Below, in pieces: positions 22,730 to 31,211 of a stretch of DNA of 64,000 nt. The DNA lies in contig NZ_CP043318.1 of NCBI RefSeq assembly GCF_001984825.2, forward strand, positions 1,488,001 to 1,552,000. Reading direction: 5' to 3'. Position 1 is the stretch's first letter. Every line of letters begins with the position of its first letter. A program made the translations under genes and the position numbers. Source of the DNA: Enterobacter chengduensis (GTDB lineage Bacteria; Pseudomonadota; Gammaproteobacteria; Enterobacterales; Enterobacteriaceae). The notes under the pieces were generated by a model, which was not told the DNA's origin, ran no database searches, and was given only the letters and a program-made list of their open reading frames with translations.

Positions 22730-23905
22730 ATGACACTCCTACACACCGAAGTTGCCGTTGTCGGCGGCGGTATGGTCGGCGGCGCGCTGGCGCTGGGGCT
22801 GGCGCAGCAGGGATTTGAGGTAACGGTAATTGAACAGGCTGCACCGCCGACTTTCGATCCCGCCAGCAAGCCGGATGTGCGCATTTCGGCTATCAGCGCG
22901 GCGTCCGTCGATCTGCTCCGCGGGCTGGGCGTCTGGGAGACGGTGCAGGCGATGCGTGCCCATCCCTACAGCCGTCTCGAAACCTGGGAGTGGGAAAATG
23001 CCCACGTCGCGTTTGATGCCGCTGAGCTGAAGCTGCCGCGCCTGGGCTATATGGTAGAAAACAACGTGCTCCAGCGGGCGCTCTGGCAGGCGCTGGAGGC
23101 GCATCCGAAGGTGACGCTGCGCGTGCCTGCGTCGCTTAAGTCACTTCATCCTCACGATCGTGGCTATCTGCTGACGCTCGACAGCGGTGATGAACTGGCC
23201 GTGAAGCTGGTCGTCGGTGCGGACGGCGCTAACTCACAGGTCAGACAAAAGGCGGGCATTGGCGTTCATGCCTGGCAGTATGAACAGTCCTGCATGCTGA
23301 TTACCGTCGAGTGCGAGAATGCGCCGGGCGAGAGTACCTGGCAGCACTTTACCCCGAATGGCCCGCACGCCTTTTTACCGCTGTTTGAAAACTGGGCGTC
23401 GCTGGTGTGGTACGACAAACCGGCGCGCATTCGCCAGCTGCAGGGGATGAACATGGAACAACTGCAGCGCGAAATTCTGCTGCACTTCCCGAGCCGTCTG
23501 GGCCATGTTACGCCGGTCGCCGCCGGGGCGTTCCCGCTTACGCGCCGTCATGCGTTGCAGTATGCCCGTGAAGGGCTGGCGCTGGTGGGGGATGCTGCAC
23601 ATACCATTCATCCGCTGGCCGGGCAGGGCGTGAATTTGGGGTACCGTGATGTTGATGCGTTACTGGATGTGCTGGGCAGCGCCCGCGGACATGCGGAAAA
23701 CTGGGCCAGCCATCAGGTCCTGAAGCGCTACCAGACGCGGCGTATGGCGGATAATTTCATCATGCAGTCGGGGATGGATCTGTTCTATGCCGGGTTCAGC
23801 AATGACCTGGCGCCAGTTCGTATTCTGCGTAATATTGGATTGATGGCAGCGGAGCGTGCCGGTGGGTTGAAACGCCAGGCCCTGAAATACGCTCTCGGAC
23901 TTTAA
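22730..23905 (+). CDS. ubiF: 3-demethoxyubiquinol 3-hydroxylase UbiF
   Basis: 391 residues from the ATG at 22730, with AAGGA ten bases upstream; a TTG at 22724 is in frame but less likely. FAD-dependent aromatic hydroxylase: GxGxxG-type motif [15 protein letters not shown] near residue 10, the middle DG motif [12 protein letters not shown] near 165, and [18 protein letters not shown] near 290. It introduces the C6 hydroxyl in ubiquinone synthesis. Ends just before intergenic repeat copy C and the tRNA operon terminator. Confidence 0.96.
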   Translation: MTLLHTEVAVVGGGMVGGALALGLAQQGFEVTVIEQAAPPTFDPASKPDVRISAISAASVDLLRGLGVWETVQAMRAHPYSRLETWEWENAHVAFDAAELKLPRLGYMVENNVLQRALWQALEAHPKVTLRVPASLKSLHPHDRGYLLTLDSGDELAVKLVVGADGANSQVRQKAGIGVHAWQYEQSCMLITVECENAPGESTWQHFTPNGPHAFLPLFENWASLVWYDKPARIRQLQGMNMEQLQREILLHFPSRLGHVTPVAAGAFPLTRRHALQYAREGLALVGDAAHTIHPLAGQGVNLGYRDVDALLDVLGSARGHAENWASHQVLKRYQTRRMADNFIMQSGMDLFYAGFSNDLAPVRILRNIGLMAAERAGGLKRQALKYALGL

Positions 23906-23922
23906 TCGCTGCTTCGACCATT

Positions 23923-23966
23923 CCCTCGCCCCTTTGGGGAGAGGGTTAGGGTGAGTGGGCATCAGG
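23923..23966 (+). repeat. CCCTCTCCC-type intergenic repeat, copy C (divergent)
   Basis: CCCTCGCCCC...GGGGAGAGGG followed by GTGAGTGGGCATCAGG. It differs from copies A, D and E by extra bases at the GTGAG/GGCATCAG junction, so it lacks the intact site matched by the IS110 guides. Unlike copies A, D and E it has no adjacent AAAACGG-type terminator. Confidence 0.75.
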
Positions 23967-23984
23967 CATTATGAACAACAAAAA

Positions 23985-24013
23985 CAAAAAAGCCCGCAGA
24001 GCGGGCTTTTTTG
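23985..24013. terminator. Terminator between ubiF and the tRNA operon
   Basis: AGCCCGC-AGA-GCGGGCT with A-run on the left and TTTTTTGTT on the right; it can stop both ubiF (plus) and the tRNA operon (minus). Confidence 0.85.
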
Positions 24014-24021
24014 TTACTAAG

Positions 24022-24096
24022 TGGCTGGGGTGCAGGGATTCGAACCCCGGAATGCTGGTATCAGAAACCAGAGCCTTACCGCTTGGCGACACCCCA
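24022..24096 (-). tRNA. glnX: tRNA-Gln (CTG)
   Basis: 75 bases including encoded CCA. Acceptor TGGGGTG pairs with CACCCCA. The anticodon loop TTCTGAT gives CUG, reading CAG. Last of seven tRNAs in the operon; the order Gln-Gln-Met-Gln-Gln-Leu-Met matches the E. coli glnX-metT cluster. Confidence 0.95.
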
Positions 24097-24132
24097 ATTG
24101 CGTTGAGCAAACTGCTTAACGACTTTTTAAAT

Positions 24133-24207
24133 TGGCTGGGGTACGAGGATTCGAACCTCGGAATGCCGGAATCAGAATCCGGTGCCTTACCGCTTGGCGA
24201 TACCCCA
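24133..24207 (-). tRNA. glnV: tRNA-Gln (CTG)
   Basis: 75 bases with CCA. Anticodon loop TTCTGAT (CUG) in the stem CCGGA/TCCGG. It differs from its neighbour at 24022 in the anticodon and T stems, so the two copies are not identical. Confidence 0.95.
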
Positions 24208-24247
24208 ACAATTTGTCTTGATTGCCGATAAATCAACAATCCTAATT

Positions 24248-24324
24248 TGGTGGCTACGACGGGATTCGAACCTGTGACCCCATCATTATGAGTGATGTGC
24301 TCTAACCAACTGAGCTACGTAGCC
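24248..24324 (-). tRNA. metU: tRNA-Met (CAT), elongator
   Basis: 77 bases with CCA, beginning GGCTACGTAGCTCAG; anticodon loop CTCATAA. The acceptor pair G1-C72 and normal D stem mark an elongator rather than an initiator. Identical to the copy at 24640. Confidence 0.94.
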
Positions 24325-24341
24325 AGTACTGCAATCTTCGA

Positions 24342-24416
24342 TGGCTGGGGTACCTGGATTCGAACCAGGGAATGCCGGTATCAAAAACCGGTGCCTTACC
24401 GCTTGGCGATACCCCA
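24342..24416 (-). tRNA. glnW: tRNA-Gln (TTG)
   Basis: 75 bases with CCA; anticodon loop TTTTGAT (UUG), reading CAA. Identical over its length to the tRNA at 24449, a tandem duplication. Confidence 0.95.
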
Positions 24417-24448
24417 ATACCGCGGAGAACCGCAAAATCGAAGAAATA

Positions 24449-24523
24449 TGGCTGGGGTACCTGGATTCGAACCAGGGAATGCCGGTATCAAAAACCGGTG
24501 CCTTACCGCTTGGCGATACCCCA
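24449..24523 (-). tRNA. glnU: tRNA-Gln (TTG)
   Basis: 75 bases with CCA; anticodon UUG. Second copy of the duplicated tRNA-Gln(UUG). Confidence 0.95.
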
Positions 24524-24546
24524 TCCGTGCAACGCATACTTGGGAA

Positions 24547-24631
24547 TGGTGCGGGAGGCGAGACTTGAACTCGCACACCTTGCGGCGCCAGAACCTAAAT
24601 CTGGTGCGTCTACCAATTTCGCCACTCCCGC
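24547..24631 (-). tRNA. leuW: tRNA-Leu (TAG)
   Basis: 85 bases with CCA and a long variable arm; starts GCGGGAGTGGCGAAATTGG. Anticodon loop TTTAGGT gives UAG, reading CUA. Confidence 0.95.
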
Positions 24632-24639
24632 AAAAAAGA

Positions 24640-24716
24640 TGGTGGCTACGACGGGATTCGAACCTGTGACCCCATCATTATGAGTGATGTGCTCTAACCA
24701 ACTGAGCTACGTAGCC
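24640..24716 (-). tRNA. metT: tRNA-Met (CAT), elongator
   Basis: 77 bases with CCA, identical to the copy at 24248. First tRNA of the operon, about 40 bases after the -10 box. Confidence 0.94.
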
Positions 24717-24754
24717 ATCTTTTTTCGCGTTACCTTATCGGCGTTGCGGGGCGC

Positions 24755-24783
24755 ATTATGCGTATAGACCCTTGCAGCGTCAA
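24755..24783 (-). promoter_or_regulatory. Promoter of the metT-glnX tRNA operon
   Basis: On the minus strand TTGACG (24783-24778), a 17-base spacer and CATAAT (24760-24755), followed by a GC-rich discriminator GCGCCCCGC. That discriminator is the hallmark of stringently controlled stable-RNA promoters. Confidence 0.8.
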
Positions 24784-24900
24784 CACCTTTTTCAACGAAA
24801 ATAGCCGGAATGTGACTGTTTGGTTAGGTTGCGAACAGCATGACCGAATATTCGGCAATTATTGGTTATTAATCGTTTTTCGAGAGTGGAATGCAAGGCA

Positions 24901-24922
24901 AAAAAAAGGCCCCAGAGGGGCC
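24901..24922 (-). terminator. asnB terminator
   Basis: GGCCCC-TCT-GGGGCC followed by TTTTTTT on the minus strand, about 20 bases after the asnB stop. Confidence 0.85.
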
Positions 24923-24940
24923 TGATTAGAATCGTCGTGA

Positions 24941-26605
24941 TTATTTGTAGGCAGACTGGTGAACGCCTACCGCGCGTCCTGACGGATCGTTCATGGATTT
25001 GAAAGATTCATCCCATTCAATGGCTTTAGCGGAAGAGCAGGCGACGGACGGACCGCCAGGCACACACTCGGCAGCGCTCGGTACCGGGAACAATTCTTCA
25101 AAGATCTCGCGGTACAGATATGCCTCTTTCGAACCCGGCGTGTTGTACGGGAAGCGGAAGCTTGCGGTTTCCAGCTGTTGGTCAGAAACCTGTTTCGCCG
25201 CGACCTCTTTCAGGGTGTCGATCCAGCTATAGCCCACGCCATCAGAGAACTGCTCTTTTTGACGCCACGCCACGCTCGCCGGCAGATAGGATTCAAAACA
25301 TTCGCGCAGGATATGTTTTTCCATTTTACCGTTGCCGCACATTTTGTCCTGCGGGTTGATGCGCATCGCGACGTCGAGGAATTTCTTATCCAGGAACGGC
25401 ACGCGTGCTTCCACGCCCCAGGCGGACATCGCCTTGTTAGCGCGCGCGCAGTCAAACATGTGCAGCGCCTGCAGTTTACGCACGGTCTCTTCGTGCAGCT
25501 CTTTGGCGTTCGGCGCTTTGTGGAAGTACAGGTAGCCGCCAAACACTTCGTCAGAGCCTTCACCGGAGAGCACCATCTTGATGCCCATCGCCTTGATCTT
25601 ACGCGACATCAGGTACATCGGCGTTGAGGCGCGAATAGTGGTTACGTCATAGGTTTCAATGTGGTAGATCACATCGCGGATCGCATCCAGGCCTTCCTGC
25701 ACGGTGAAGTGAATTTCATGGTGCACGGTGCCCAGGTGGTTTGCCACCTCCTGCGCGGCTTTCAGGTCAGGTGCCCCTTCAAGACCTACGGCAAAGGAGT
25801 GCAGCTGCGGCCACCAGGCTTCGGAGCGCTCCTGATCCTCCACGCGGCGAGCGGCAAATTTCTTGGTGATCGCGGAGATCACGGAGGAGTCCAGACCGCC
25901 GGAGAGCAGTACGCCGTAAGGTACGTCAGACATCAGGTGGCTTTTCACGGAATCTTCCAGCGCCTGACGCAGCTCGGCTTTGTCCGTGACGTTATCTTTA
26001 ACCGCGTCATAGTCGAACCAGTCGCGCTGGTAATACTGACGGATCTCGCCGTCTTTGCTCCACAGGTAGCTGCCTGCAGGGAACTCTTTAATGGTGCGGC
26101 AGACCGGTACCAGGGCCTTCATTTCAGAGGCAACATAGAAGTTGCCGTGTTCATCGTGGCCCATGTACAGCGGGATAATACCGATATGGTCACGGCCAAT
26201 CAGGTAAGCGTCTTTTTCGCTGTCGTACAGGGCGAAGGCAAACATGCCCTGCAGGTCGTCCAGGAACTCGGGCCCTTTCTCCTGATACAGCGCCAGGATC
26301 ACTTCACAGTCGGACCCGGTCTGGAACGCGTAGCGGTCGCCATACTCGGCGCGCAGCGCCTGATGGTTATAGATTTCACCGTTAACAGCCAGCGCGTGCG
26401 TTTTTTTCTCGTTATACAGCGGCTGTGCACCGGCGTTGACGTCAACAATAGACAGACGTTCGTGAGCCAGAATCGCTTTGTCACTGGCGTAAACGCCTGA
26501 CCAGTCCGGTCCGCGATGGCGCATCAGGCGGGACAGTTCGAGTGCCTTTTTACGCAGTTCGCCCGCGTCAGTTTTAATATCCAGTACGCCAAAAATTGAA
26601 CACAT
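24941..26605 (-). CDS. asnB: Asparagine synthetase B (glutamine-hydrolysing)
   Basis: 554 residues from the ATG at 26605 (MCSIFGVLDIKTDAGEL). Cys2 is the glutaminase nucleophile, so the start must leave it next to the initiator; the open 25-codon extension upstream is rejected. The N-terminal Ntn amidotransferase domain (about 1-210) is followed by the ATP-pyrophosphatase synthetase domain with SGGLDSSVISA near residue 235. It converts aspartate, glutamine and ATP to asparagine. It is a single gene between the tRNA operon and nagD. Confidence 0.97.
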   Translation of the reverse strand: MCSIFGVLDIKTDAGELRKKALELSRLMRHRGPDWSGVYASDKAILAHERLSIVDVNAGAQPLYNEKKTHALAVNGEIYNHQALRAEYGDRYAFQTGSDCEVILALYQEKGPEFLDDLQGMFAFALYDSEKDAYLIGRDHIGIIPLYMGHDEHGNFYVASEMKALVPVCRTIKEFPAGSYLWSKDGEIRQYYQRDWFDYDAVKDNVTDKAELRQALEDSVKSHLMSDVPYGVLLSGGLDSSVISAITKKFAARRVEDQERSEAWWPQLHSFAVGLEGAPDLKAAQEVANHLGTVHHEIHFTVQEGLDAIRDVIYHIETYDVTTIRASTPMYLMSRKIKAMGIKMVLSGEGSDEVFGGYLYFHKAPNAKELHEETVRKLQALHMFDCARANKAMSAWGVEARVPFLDKKFLDVAMRINPQDKMCGNGKMEKHILRECFESYLPASVAWRQKEQFSDGVGYSWIDTLKEVAAKQVSDQQLETASFRFPYNTPGSKEAYLYREIFEELFPVPSAAECVPGGPSVACSSAKAIEWDESFKSMNDPSGRAVGVHQSAYK

Positions 26606-26822
26606 AACCTTCTCCGTTAACCCTGTTGCTTTGTAATGTTGCTTGCTTATGAAAATGCCGCAAAGGGGCAGGGCACGCAAGCGTTTTACGGGCGAAAACG
26701 GAAATAGTGCAATGGCGGTTGCGGATCGGTGAAAAAAGCGTATGGCGAGCGCTGATTTATTGATGATTATGCAATTAAACCGCTTTTTTGTTAGATGTGG
26801 TGGTGTTTTTCAGGCGAGAAAA

Positions 26823-26850
26823 TAAAAAACCACGCCCTGAGGCGTGGTTA
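26823..26850 (-). terminator. nagBACD operon terminator
   Basis: On the minus strand AACCACGCC-TCAG-GGCGTGGTT followed by TTTTATTTTC, directly after the nagD stop. Confidence 0.85.
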
Positions 26851-26854
26851 GGTA

Positions 26855-27607
26855 TCAGATAATGTCAATTTCATCGACGGAGGGATAAATCCAGCTCGGC
26901 CGGAACGGCATCGAATCAATGTCATCAAGTTGAGAGACGCCGGAGAGAACCAGAATCGTCTCCAGACCCGCCTGGAAGCCGGCCAGAATGTCGGTGCGCA
27001 GGTTGTCGCCGACAATCACCGTCTCTTCTGAGTGCGCCTGCATCTTATTGAGGGCGGCACGGATGATCCACGGGCTGGGCTTACCGACAACAAACGGCTG
27101 GCGACCAGAGATTTTTTCGATACCGGCGCACAGCGCGCCGCAGGCCGGATAAAAACCGCGACCGTGCGTATCCGGGTTGGTGGCGATAAAGCGCGCGCCG
27201 CTGGCGACAAAGTAGGCCGCCTTATGCATCATTTCCCAGTTAAAGGAACGCGTCTCGCCGACAATCACGAAGTCCGGATTCACGTCGGTGATAGTAAAGC
27301 CTGCTTTATACAGCTCGTGGATCAGTGCGCCTTCACCGACGACGTAGGCTTTTTTCCCTTCCTGACGCTTCAGGAAATCCGCCGTGGCCATCGCCGAGGT
27401 ATAAAACACGCTGTCCGGCACGTCGACACCCGCCGTGGCGAAGCGGTTTGCCAGATCCTGACCGGTCTGAGAAGGGTAGTTCGTGAGCAGAACCAGTGGC
27501 ATTCCTTTGTCGATGATGCGGTGAAGAAACTCCGCAGCACCCGGCACGGCAACGTTATCGTGCATCAGCACGCCGTCGATATCACAAATTACATTCTTAA
27601 TGGTCAT
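26855..27607 (-). CDS. nagD: HAD-superfamily nucleotide phosphatase NagD
   Basis: 250 residues. HAD motifs: DIDGVLMHD (residues about 9-17), the Thr/Ser motif LLTNYPSQTG near 40, lysine in VVGKPSPW near 175, and VGDNLRTDILAGFQAGL near 200. The E. coli enzyme dephosphorylates UMP and GMP; its tie to GlcNAc use is by operon only. Last gene of nagBACD. Confidence 0.96.
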   Translation of the reverse strand: MTIKNVICDIDGVLMHDNVAVPGAAEFLHRIIDKGMPLVLLTNYPSQTGQDLANRFATAGVDVPDSVFYTSAMATADFLKRQEGKKAYVVGEGALIHELYKAGFTITDVNPDFVIVGETRSFNWEMMHKAAYFVASGARFIATNPDTHGRGFYPACGALCAGIEKISGRQPFVVGKPSPWIIRAALNKMQAHSEETVIVGDNLRTDILAGFQAGLETILVLSGVSQLDDIDSMPFRPSWIYPSVDEIDII

Positions 27608-27652
27608 GGACAGTCCGGCATCAAAAAAAGAAGGCGTTACTATAAGGTCCGA

Positions 27653-28873
27653 TCAGCTTTCCAGCAAATGCTGCAGCAGAATTCCGTTGAGCATGGCGCG
27701 TTTTACCAGCGCGAATGCGCCAATCGCGGAGCGATGATCCAGCTTTGAACGCACCACCGGAAGGTTCTGGCGGAATGCTTTCAGCGCCTGGGTGTTAATA
27801 CAGCCTTCAATGGCGGGGAGCAGCACCTTTTCCGCCTCCACTATTTCACCGGCGATGACCACTTTTTGTGGATTAAACAGATTGATGGCGATGGCGATGG
27901 TTTTCCCCAGATGACGTCCAACCTGCTCGATCACCTCGCAGGCCAGCGCGTCGCCTTTATTGGCGGCTTTGCAGATGGTGCCTATCTTGCAGTCGTCCAG
28001 CGTGACGCGGCTTTGGTAACCCTGTTCAAGGAGATGGCGAACGCGCTGCTCGATGGCCGTGTTGGCGGCAATGGTCTCAAGACAGCCGAAATTGCCGCAG
28101 TGGCAGCGCTCCCCGAGGGGCTCAACCTGAATGTGGCCGATCTCGCCAACGTTACCGTTGCGACCAATAAAAATACGGCCATTAGAGATAATACCGGCCC
28201 CCGTTCCGCGGTGAACGCGCACCAGAATAGAGTCTTCACAGTCCTGGCTCGCACCAAAGTAGTGCTCTGCCAGCGCCAGCGAGCGTATGTCGTGGCCCAC
28301 AAAGCAGGTCACCTTAAAACGCTTTTCCAGCGCGTCGACCAGCGCCCAGTTTTCCACCTGAATGTGCGGCATATAGCGGATCACGCCGCTTTCCGGGTCG
28401 ACCAGGCCGGGCAGAATCACGGAGATGGCGATGAGTTCGCGGATTTTGCGCTGGCAGCTTTCAATAAACGTCGCTATGGTATTCAGCAGCGCATGCTCCA
28501 GCGTCTCCTGGGTGCGCTCCGGAAGAGGATAGTGCTCTTCCGCAATGGCTTTACTGCTCAGATCGTACAGCGTGAGCGTGGTGTCATGACGGCCCAACCG
28601 GACGCCAATGGCCTGAAAATTGCGGGTTTCGGTGATGATGGAGATGGCGCGGCGGCCCCCGGTGGAGGCCTGCTGATCGACTTCTTTGATCAAACCGCGC
28701 TCAATGAGCTGACGGGTAATTTTTGTCACGCTGGCGGGAGCAAGCTGGCTTTGTTCGGCTATCTGAATCCGCGAGATGGGGCCGTGTTGGTCAATCAGGC
28801 GGTACACTGCCGCACTGTTAAGTTGTTTAACGAGATCGACATTACCGATTTGAGCTTGTCCGCCAGGTGTCAT
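27653..28873 (-). CDS. nagC: N-acetylglucosamine repressor NagC (ROK family)
   Basis: 406 residues. An N-terminal winged helix-turn-helix (about 20-75, SRIQIAEQSQLAPASVTKIT) is followed by a ROK sugar-kinase-like domain with the zinc-binding cluster GERCHCGNFGCLET near residues 245-260. It represses nag, chi and other genes and is released by GlcNAc-6-phosphate. Candidate NagC boxes are visible at nagE/nagB and upstream of chiP in this window. It starts eight bases after the nagA stop. Confidence 0.97.
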   Translation of the reverse strand: MTPGGQAQIGNVDLVKQLNSAAVYRLIDQHGPISRIQIAEQSQLAPASVTKITRQLIERGLIKEVDQQASTGGRRAISIITETRNFQAIGVRLGRHDTTLTLYDLSSKAIAEEHYPLPERTQETLEHALLNTIATFIESCQRKIRELIAISVILPGLVDPESGVIRYMPHIQVENWALVDALEKRFKVTCFVGHDIRSLALAEHYFGASQDCEDSILVRVHRGTGAGIISNGRIFIGRNGNVGEIGHIQVEPLGERCHCGNFGCLETIAANTAIEQRVRHLLEQGYQSRVTLDDCKIGTICKAANKGDALACEVIEQVGRHLGKTIAIAINLFNPQKVVIAGEIVEAEKVLLPAIEGCINTQALKAFRQNLPVVRSKLDHRSAIGAFALVKRAMLNGILLQHLLES

Positions 28874-28881
28874 ACTTTTAC

Positions 28882-30030
28882 TTACTCAGTGACGACCTCG
28901 TTACCATTAACGATGGTCTTAATAATTTTATAATCGTGTGTGAATGCCGTCAGGTTTGCAACCATACCTGGTGCAATTCCGCCGAGCTTTTTATCCACGC
29001 CGATTGCGCGAGCCGGATAAAGGGTTGCCATACGCAGGACTTCATCAAGCGCAATCCCGCAATGTTCAACCAGGTTACGCACCCCTTCAATCATGGTCAG
29101 AGAGGAACCGCTCAGCGTACCGTTTTCATCCACACACAGTCCATTGCGGTAGTATATTGTTTTACCGGCAAAAATGAACTGCTCAATATTTGCACCTGCC
29201 GGTGCGGTGGCATCGGTCACCAGGCAGAGCTTGTCACCTTTCAGCCGCTTCGCGTTGCGAATGTTGGTGTAATCGACGTGTAAGCCGTCCGCGATAATGC
29301 CGCAGTAGACGTCTGGCTCATCCAGAATCGCCCCGACCAGACCGGGTTCACGCCCCGTGATATACGGCATGGCGTTATAAAGATGCGTCGCAAAGGTAAT
29401 GCCCGCGCGGAAACCGGCTTTCGCTTCTTTCAGCGTGGCGTTTGAGTGGCCAGCTGAAACGATAATTCCGGCAGCAGCCAGTTTGCTGATGACGTCCGTG
29501 CCCGTCATTTCAGGCGCCAGGGTGACTTTGGCGATTACATCGGCGTTGGCACACATGTAATCAACCAGCTCCGCGTCAGGTTTACGCACATAGTCTGGAT
29601 TATGCGTCCCTTTCTTGACCATGTTCAGCCATGGCCCTTCAAGGTGCAGGCCGAGCGCCTGATTCGGATGTTTAGCCAGGTATTCACGCATCACGCGGAT
29701 GCCCTGCTTCATCAGGTCATCGCTGCTGGTGATGAGCGTTGGCAGATAGCTGGTGCAGCCCGATTTCTCGTTGGCTTTCTGCATGATCTCCAGCGTTTCG
29801 ACCGTCACCGCATCCGCGGTGTCATTGAATTGCACACCGCCGCAGCCGTTCAGCTGTACGTCGATGAAACCGGGGGAGATTACTGCTCCATTGAGTGAGC
29901 GCTGTTCAATCTCCGACGGCAGTTCTGCCAGCGGGCAAACACGTTCAATCAGGCCATTCGCGATAACAATCGCATGGTCATCCAGAATTTCATGGCCGGT
30001 ATAAATCCGACCGTGGGTTAAAGCGTACAT
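28882..30030 (-). CDS. nagA: N-acetylglucosamine-6-phosphate deacetylase NagA
   Basis: 382 residues. Amidohydrolase fold: [12 protein letters not shown] near residue 55, HLEGPW near 130, and histidines in SAGHSNAT near 195 and ATHLYNAM near 215. It deacetylates GlcNAc-6-P to GlcN-6-P for NagB. Starts 55 bases after nagB in the same operon. Confidence 0.97.
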   Translation of the reverse strand: MYALTHGRIYTGHEILDDHAIVIANGLIERVCPLAELPSEIEQRSLNGAVISPGFIDVQLNGCGGVQFNDTADAVTVETLEIMQKANEKSGCTSYLPTLITSSDDLMKQGIRVMREYLAKHPNQALGLHLEGPWLNMVKKGTHNPDYVRKPDAELVDYMCANADVIAKVTLAPEMTGTDVISKLAAAGIIVSAGHSNATLKEAKAGFRAGITFATHLYNAMPYITGREPGLVGAILDEPDVYCGIIADGLHVDYTNIRNAKRLKGDKLCLVTDATAPAGANIEQFIFAGKTIYYRNGLCVDENGTLSGSSLTMIEGVRNLVEHCGIALDEVLRMATLYPARAIGVDKKLGGIAPGMVANLTAFTHDYKIIKTIVNGNEVVTE

Positions 30031-30085
30031 AACGACCCCCGGTTAAAAAAAGCGGCCGCCTCTTGATGCAGAGGCGGTTATTCAA

Positions 30086-30886
30086 TTACAGACCTTTGAT
30101 GTTCTCGGCTTCTAGCTCGTTGAAGTATTTCAGCGTCTTCACTTTCAGCTCCATCGTGGACGGCTCGTCGCAGACGATGACTGATTTAGGGTGCAGCTGC
30201 AGGCAGCTGATGGTCCACATGTGGTTAACGTTGCCTTCAACGGCAGCCTGGAGCGCTTGCGCCTTCACGCCGCCCAGCACCAGAATCATCACTTCTTCAG
30301 CATCCAGCAGGGTGCCTACGCCAACGGTCAGGGCGTATTTTGGAACCTGGTTCACGTCACCGTCAAAGAAGCGGGAGTTTGCCACGCGCGTGTCATGGGT
30401 CAGCGTTTTAATACGGGTGCGGGAAGCCAGAGATGACGCCGGTTCGTTAAACGCGATATGACCATCGTTGCCCACGCCGCCCATAAACAGGTGGATTTTA
30501 CCGTAAGAACGGATTTTTTCTTCATACTGACGGCATTCTGCGTCAATATCAGGCGCATTTCCATTCAGCAGGTTAATGTTTTCAGCAGGGATATCAACGT
30601 GATCAAAGAAATTACGGTGCATGAAGCTATGGTAGCTTTCCGGATGGTCTTTCGGTAAGCCAACGTATTCATCCATATTGAAGGTGACAACATGTTTGAA
30701 GCTAACCTGGCCTGCTTTATGCATCTCAACCAGCGCCTTGTAGGCGGTCAGCGGCGTGCCGCCGGTTGGAAGACCAAGAACGAAAGGACGATCGGCGGTC
30801 GGTTTAAACGCGTTAATGCGGTTAACGATATGGCGAGCGGCCCATTTACCGACTTGTTCAGCCGTTGCCAGGGGAATCAGTCTCAT
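30086..30886 (-). CDS. nagB: Glucosamine-6-phosphate deaminase NagB
   Basis: 266 residues, exactly the enteric length. Substrate loop [16 protein letters not shown] near residues 38-53, the active-site [19 protein letters not shown] near 71-90, and [21 protein letters not shown] near 132-152. It converts GlcN-6-P to fructose-6-P and ammonia. First gene of the operon, divergent from nagE. Confidence 0.98.
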   Translation of the reverse strand: MRLIPLATAEQVGKWAARHIVNRINAFKPTADRPFVLGLPTGGTPLTAYKALVEMHKAGQVSFKHVVTFNMDEYVGLPKDHPESYHSFMHRNFFDHVDIPAENINLLNGNAPDIDAECRQYEEKIRSYGKIHLFMGGVGNDGHIAFNEPASSLASRTRIKTLTHDTRVANSRFFDGDVNQVPKYALTVGVGTLLDAEEVMILVLGGVKAQALQAAVEGNVNHMWTISCLQLHPKSVIVCDEPSTMELKVKTLKYFNELEAENIKGL

Positions 30887-30984
30887 TGTTCACCTCAAAG
30901 TTTAAGTAGAAGAGTGGGCGGATGGCTTCGGAACCTGATACTAAAGCGTAACCTGGAAACTTTCAGGCCGGATCAATCCGCCTT

Positions 30985-31007
30985 GATTTTTTGAATGATA
31001 AAATAAG
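30985..31007. promoter_or_regulatory. Candidate NagC operator, nagB side
   Basis: GATTTTTTGAATGATAAAAT followed by AAG, an A/T-flanked imperfect palindrome at the position of the E. coli nagB operator. Weaker as a palindrome than the nagE-side and chiP boxes. Confidence 0.6.
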
Positions 31008-31050
31008 TTTTCGCTGTTAGCCAGTGAAAGGGAGGGCTGAATACGATATT

Positions 31051-31067
31051 TGGTGACAAAAATCACA
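31051..31067. promoter_or_regulatory. CRP-cAMP binding site in the nag control region
   Basis: TGGTGACAAAAATCACA resembles the TGTGA-N6-TCACA consensus (one mismatch in the left half, right half perfect). It lies between the two NagC boxes, as in E. coli. Confidence 0.75.
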
Positions 31068-31081
31068 AAAAATAGGTGTTT

Positions 31082-31100
31082 AATTTGCGATACGAATTAA
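31082..31100. promoter_or_regulatory. Candidate NagC operator, nagE side
   Basis: AATTTGCGATACGAATTAA; its inverse shares the AATTCGNNTCGCNAA core with the box upstream of chiP, supporting both. Confidence 0.7.
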
Positions 31101-31211
31101 TTTTTCACACACTCAGACTGCCAGTGAATTATCAACGGTATCTATCGTTAGCGACACAATAAAAACATAGTTTATGCGCGAGCCTGAAAAGGGTCTCGTA
31201 GGGGGAATAGG

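Larger units (their letters stand above)
30887..31211. promoter_or_regulatory. nagB-nagE divergent regulatory region
   Basis: A 325-base divergent control region holding two candidate NagC boxes and one CRP box (listed separately). The boxes lie about 95 bases apart centre to centre, nine helical turns. That matches the DNA-looping arrangement known for E. coli NagC. Confidence 0.75.

Noticed and set aside
24248..24716. Regularly spaced near-identical segments that could suggest a repeat array or CRISPR
   Set aside because: They are tRNA genes with complete cloverleaf folds and encoded CCA; spacing is irregular and no cas genes are present.
24717..24940. Possible integration site next to the tRNA operon
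   Set aside because: No integrase, no duplicated tRNA 3' end and no foreign genes; the segment is the operon promoter and the asnB terminator.
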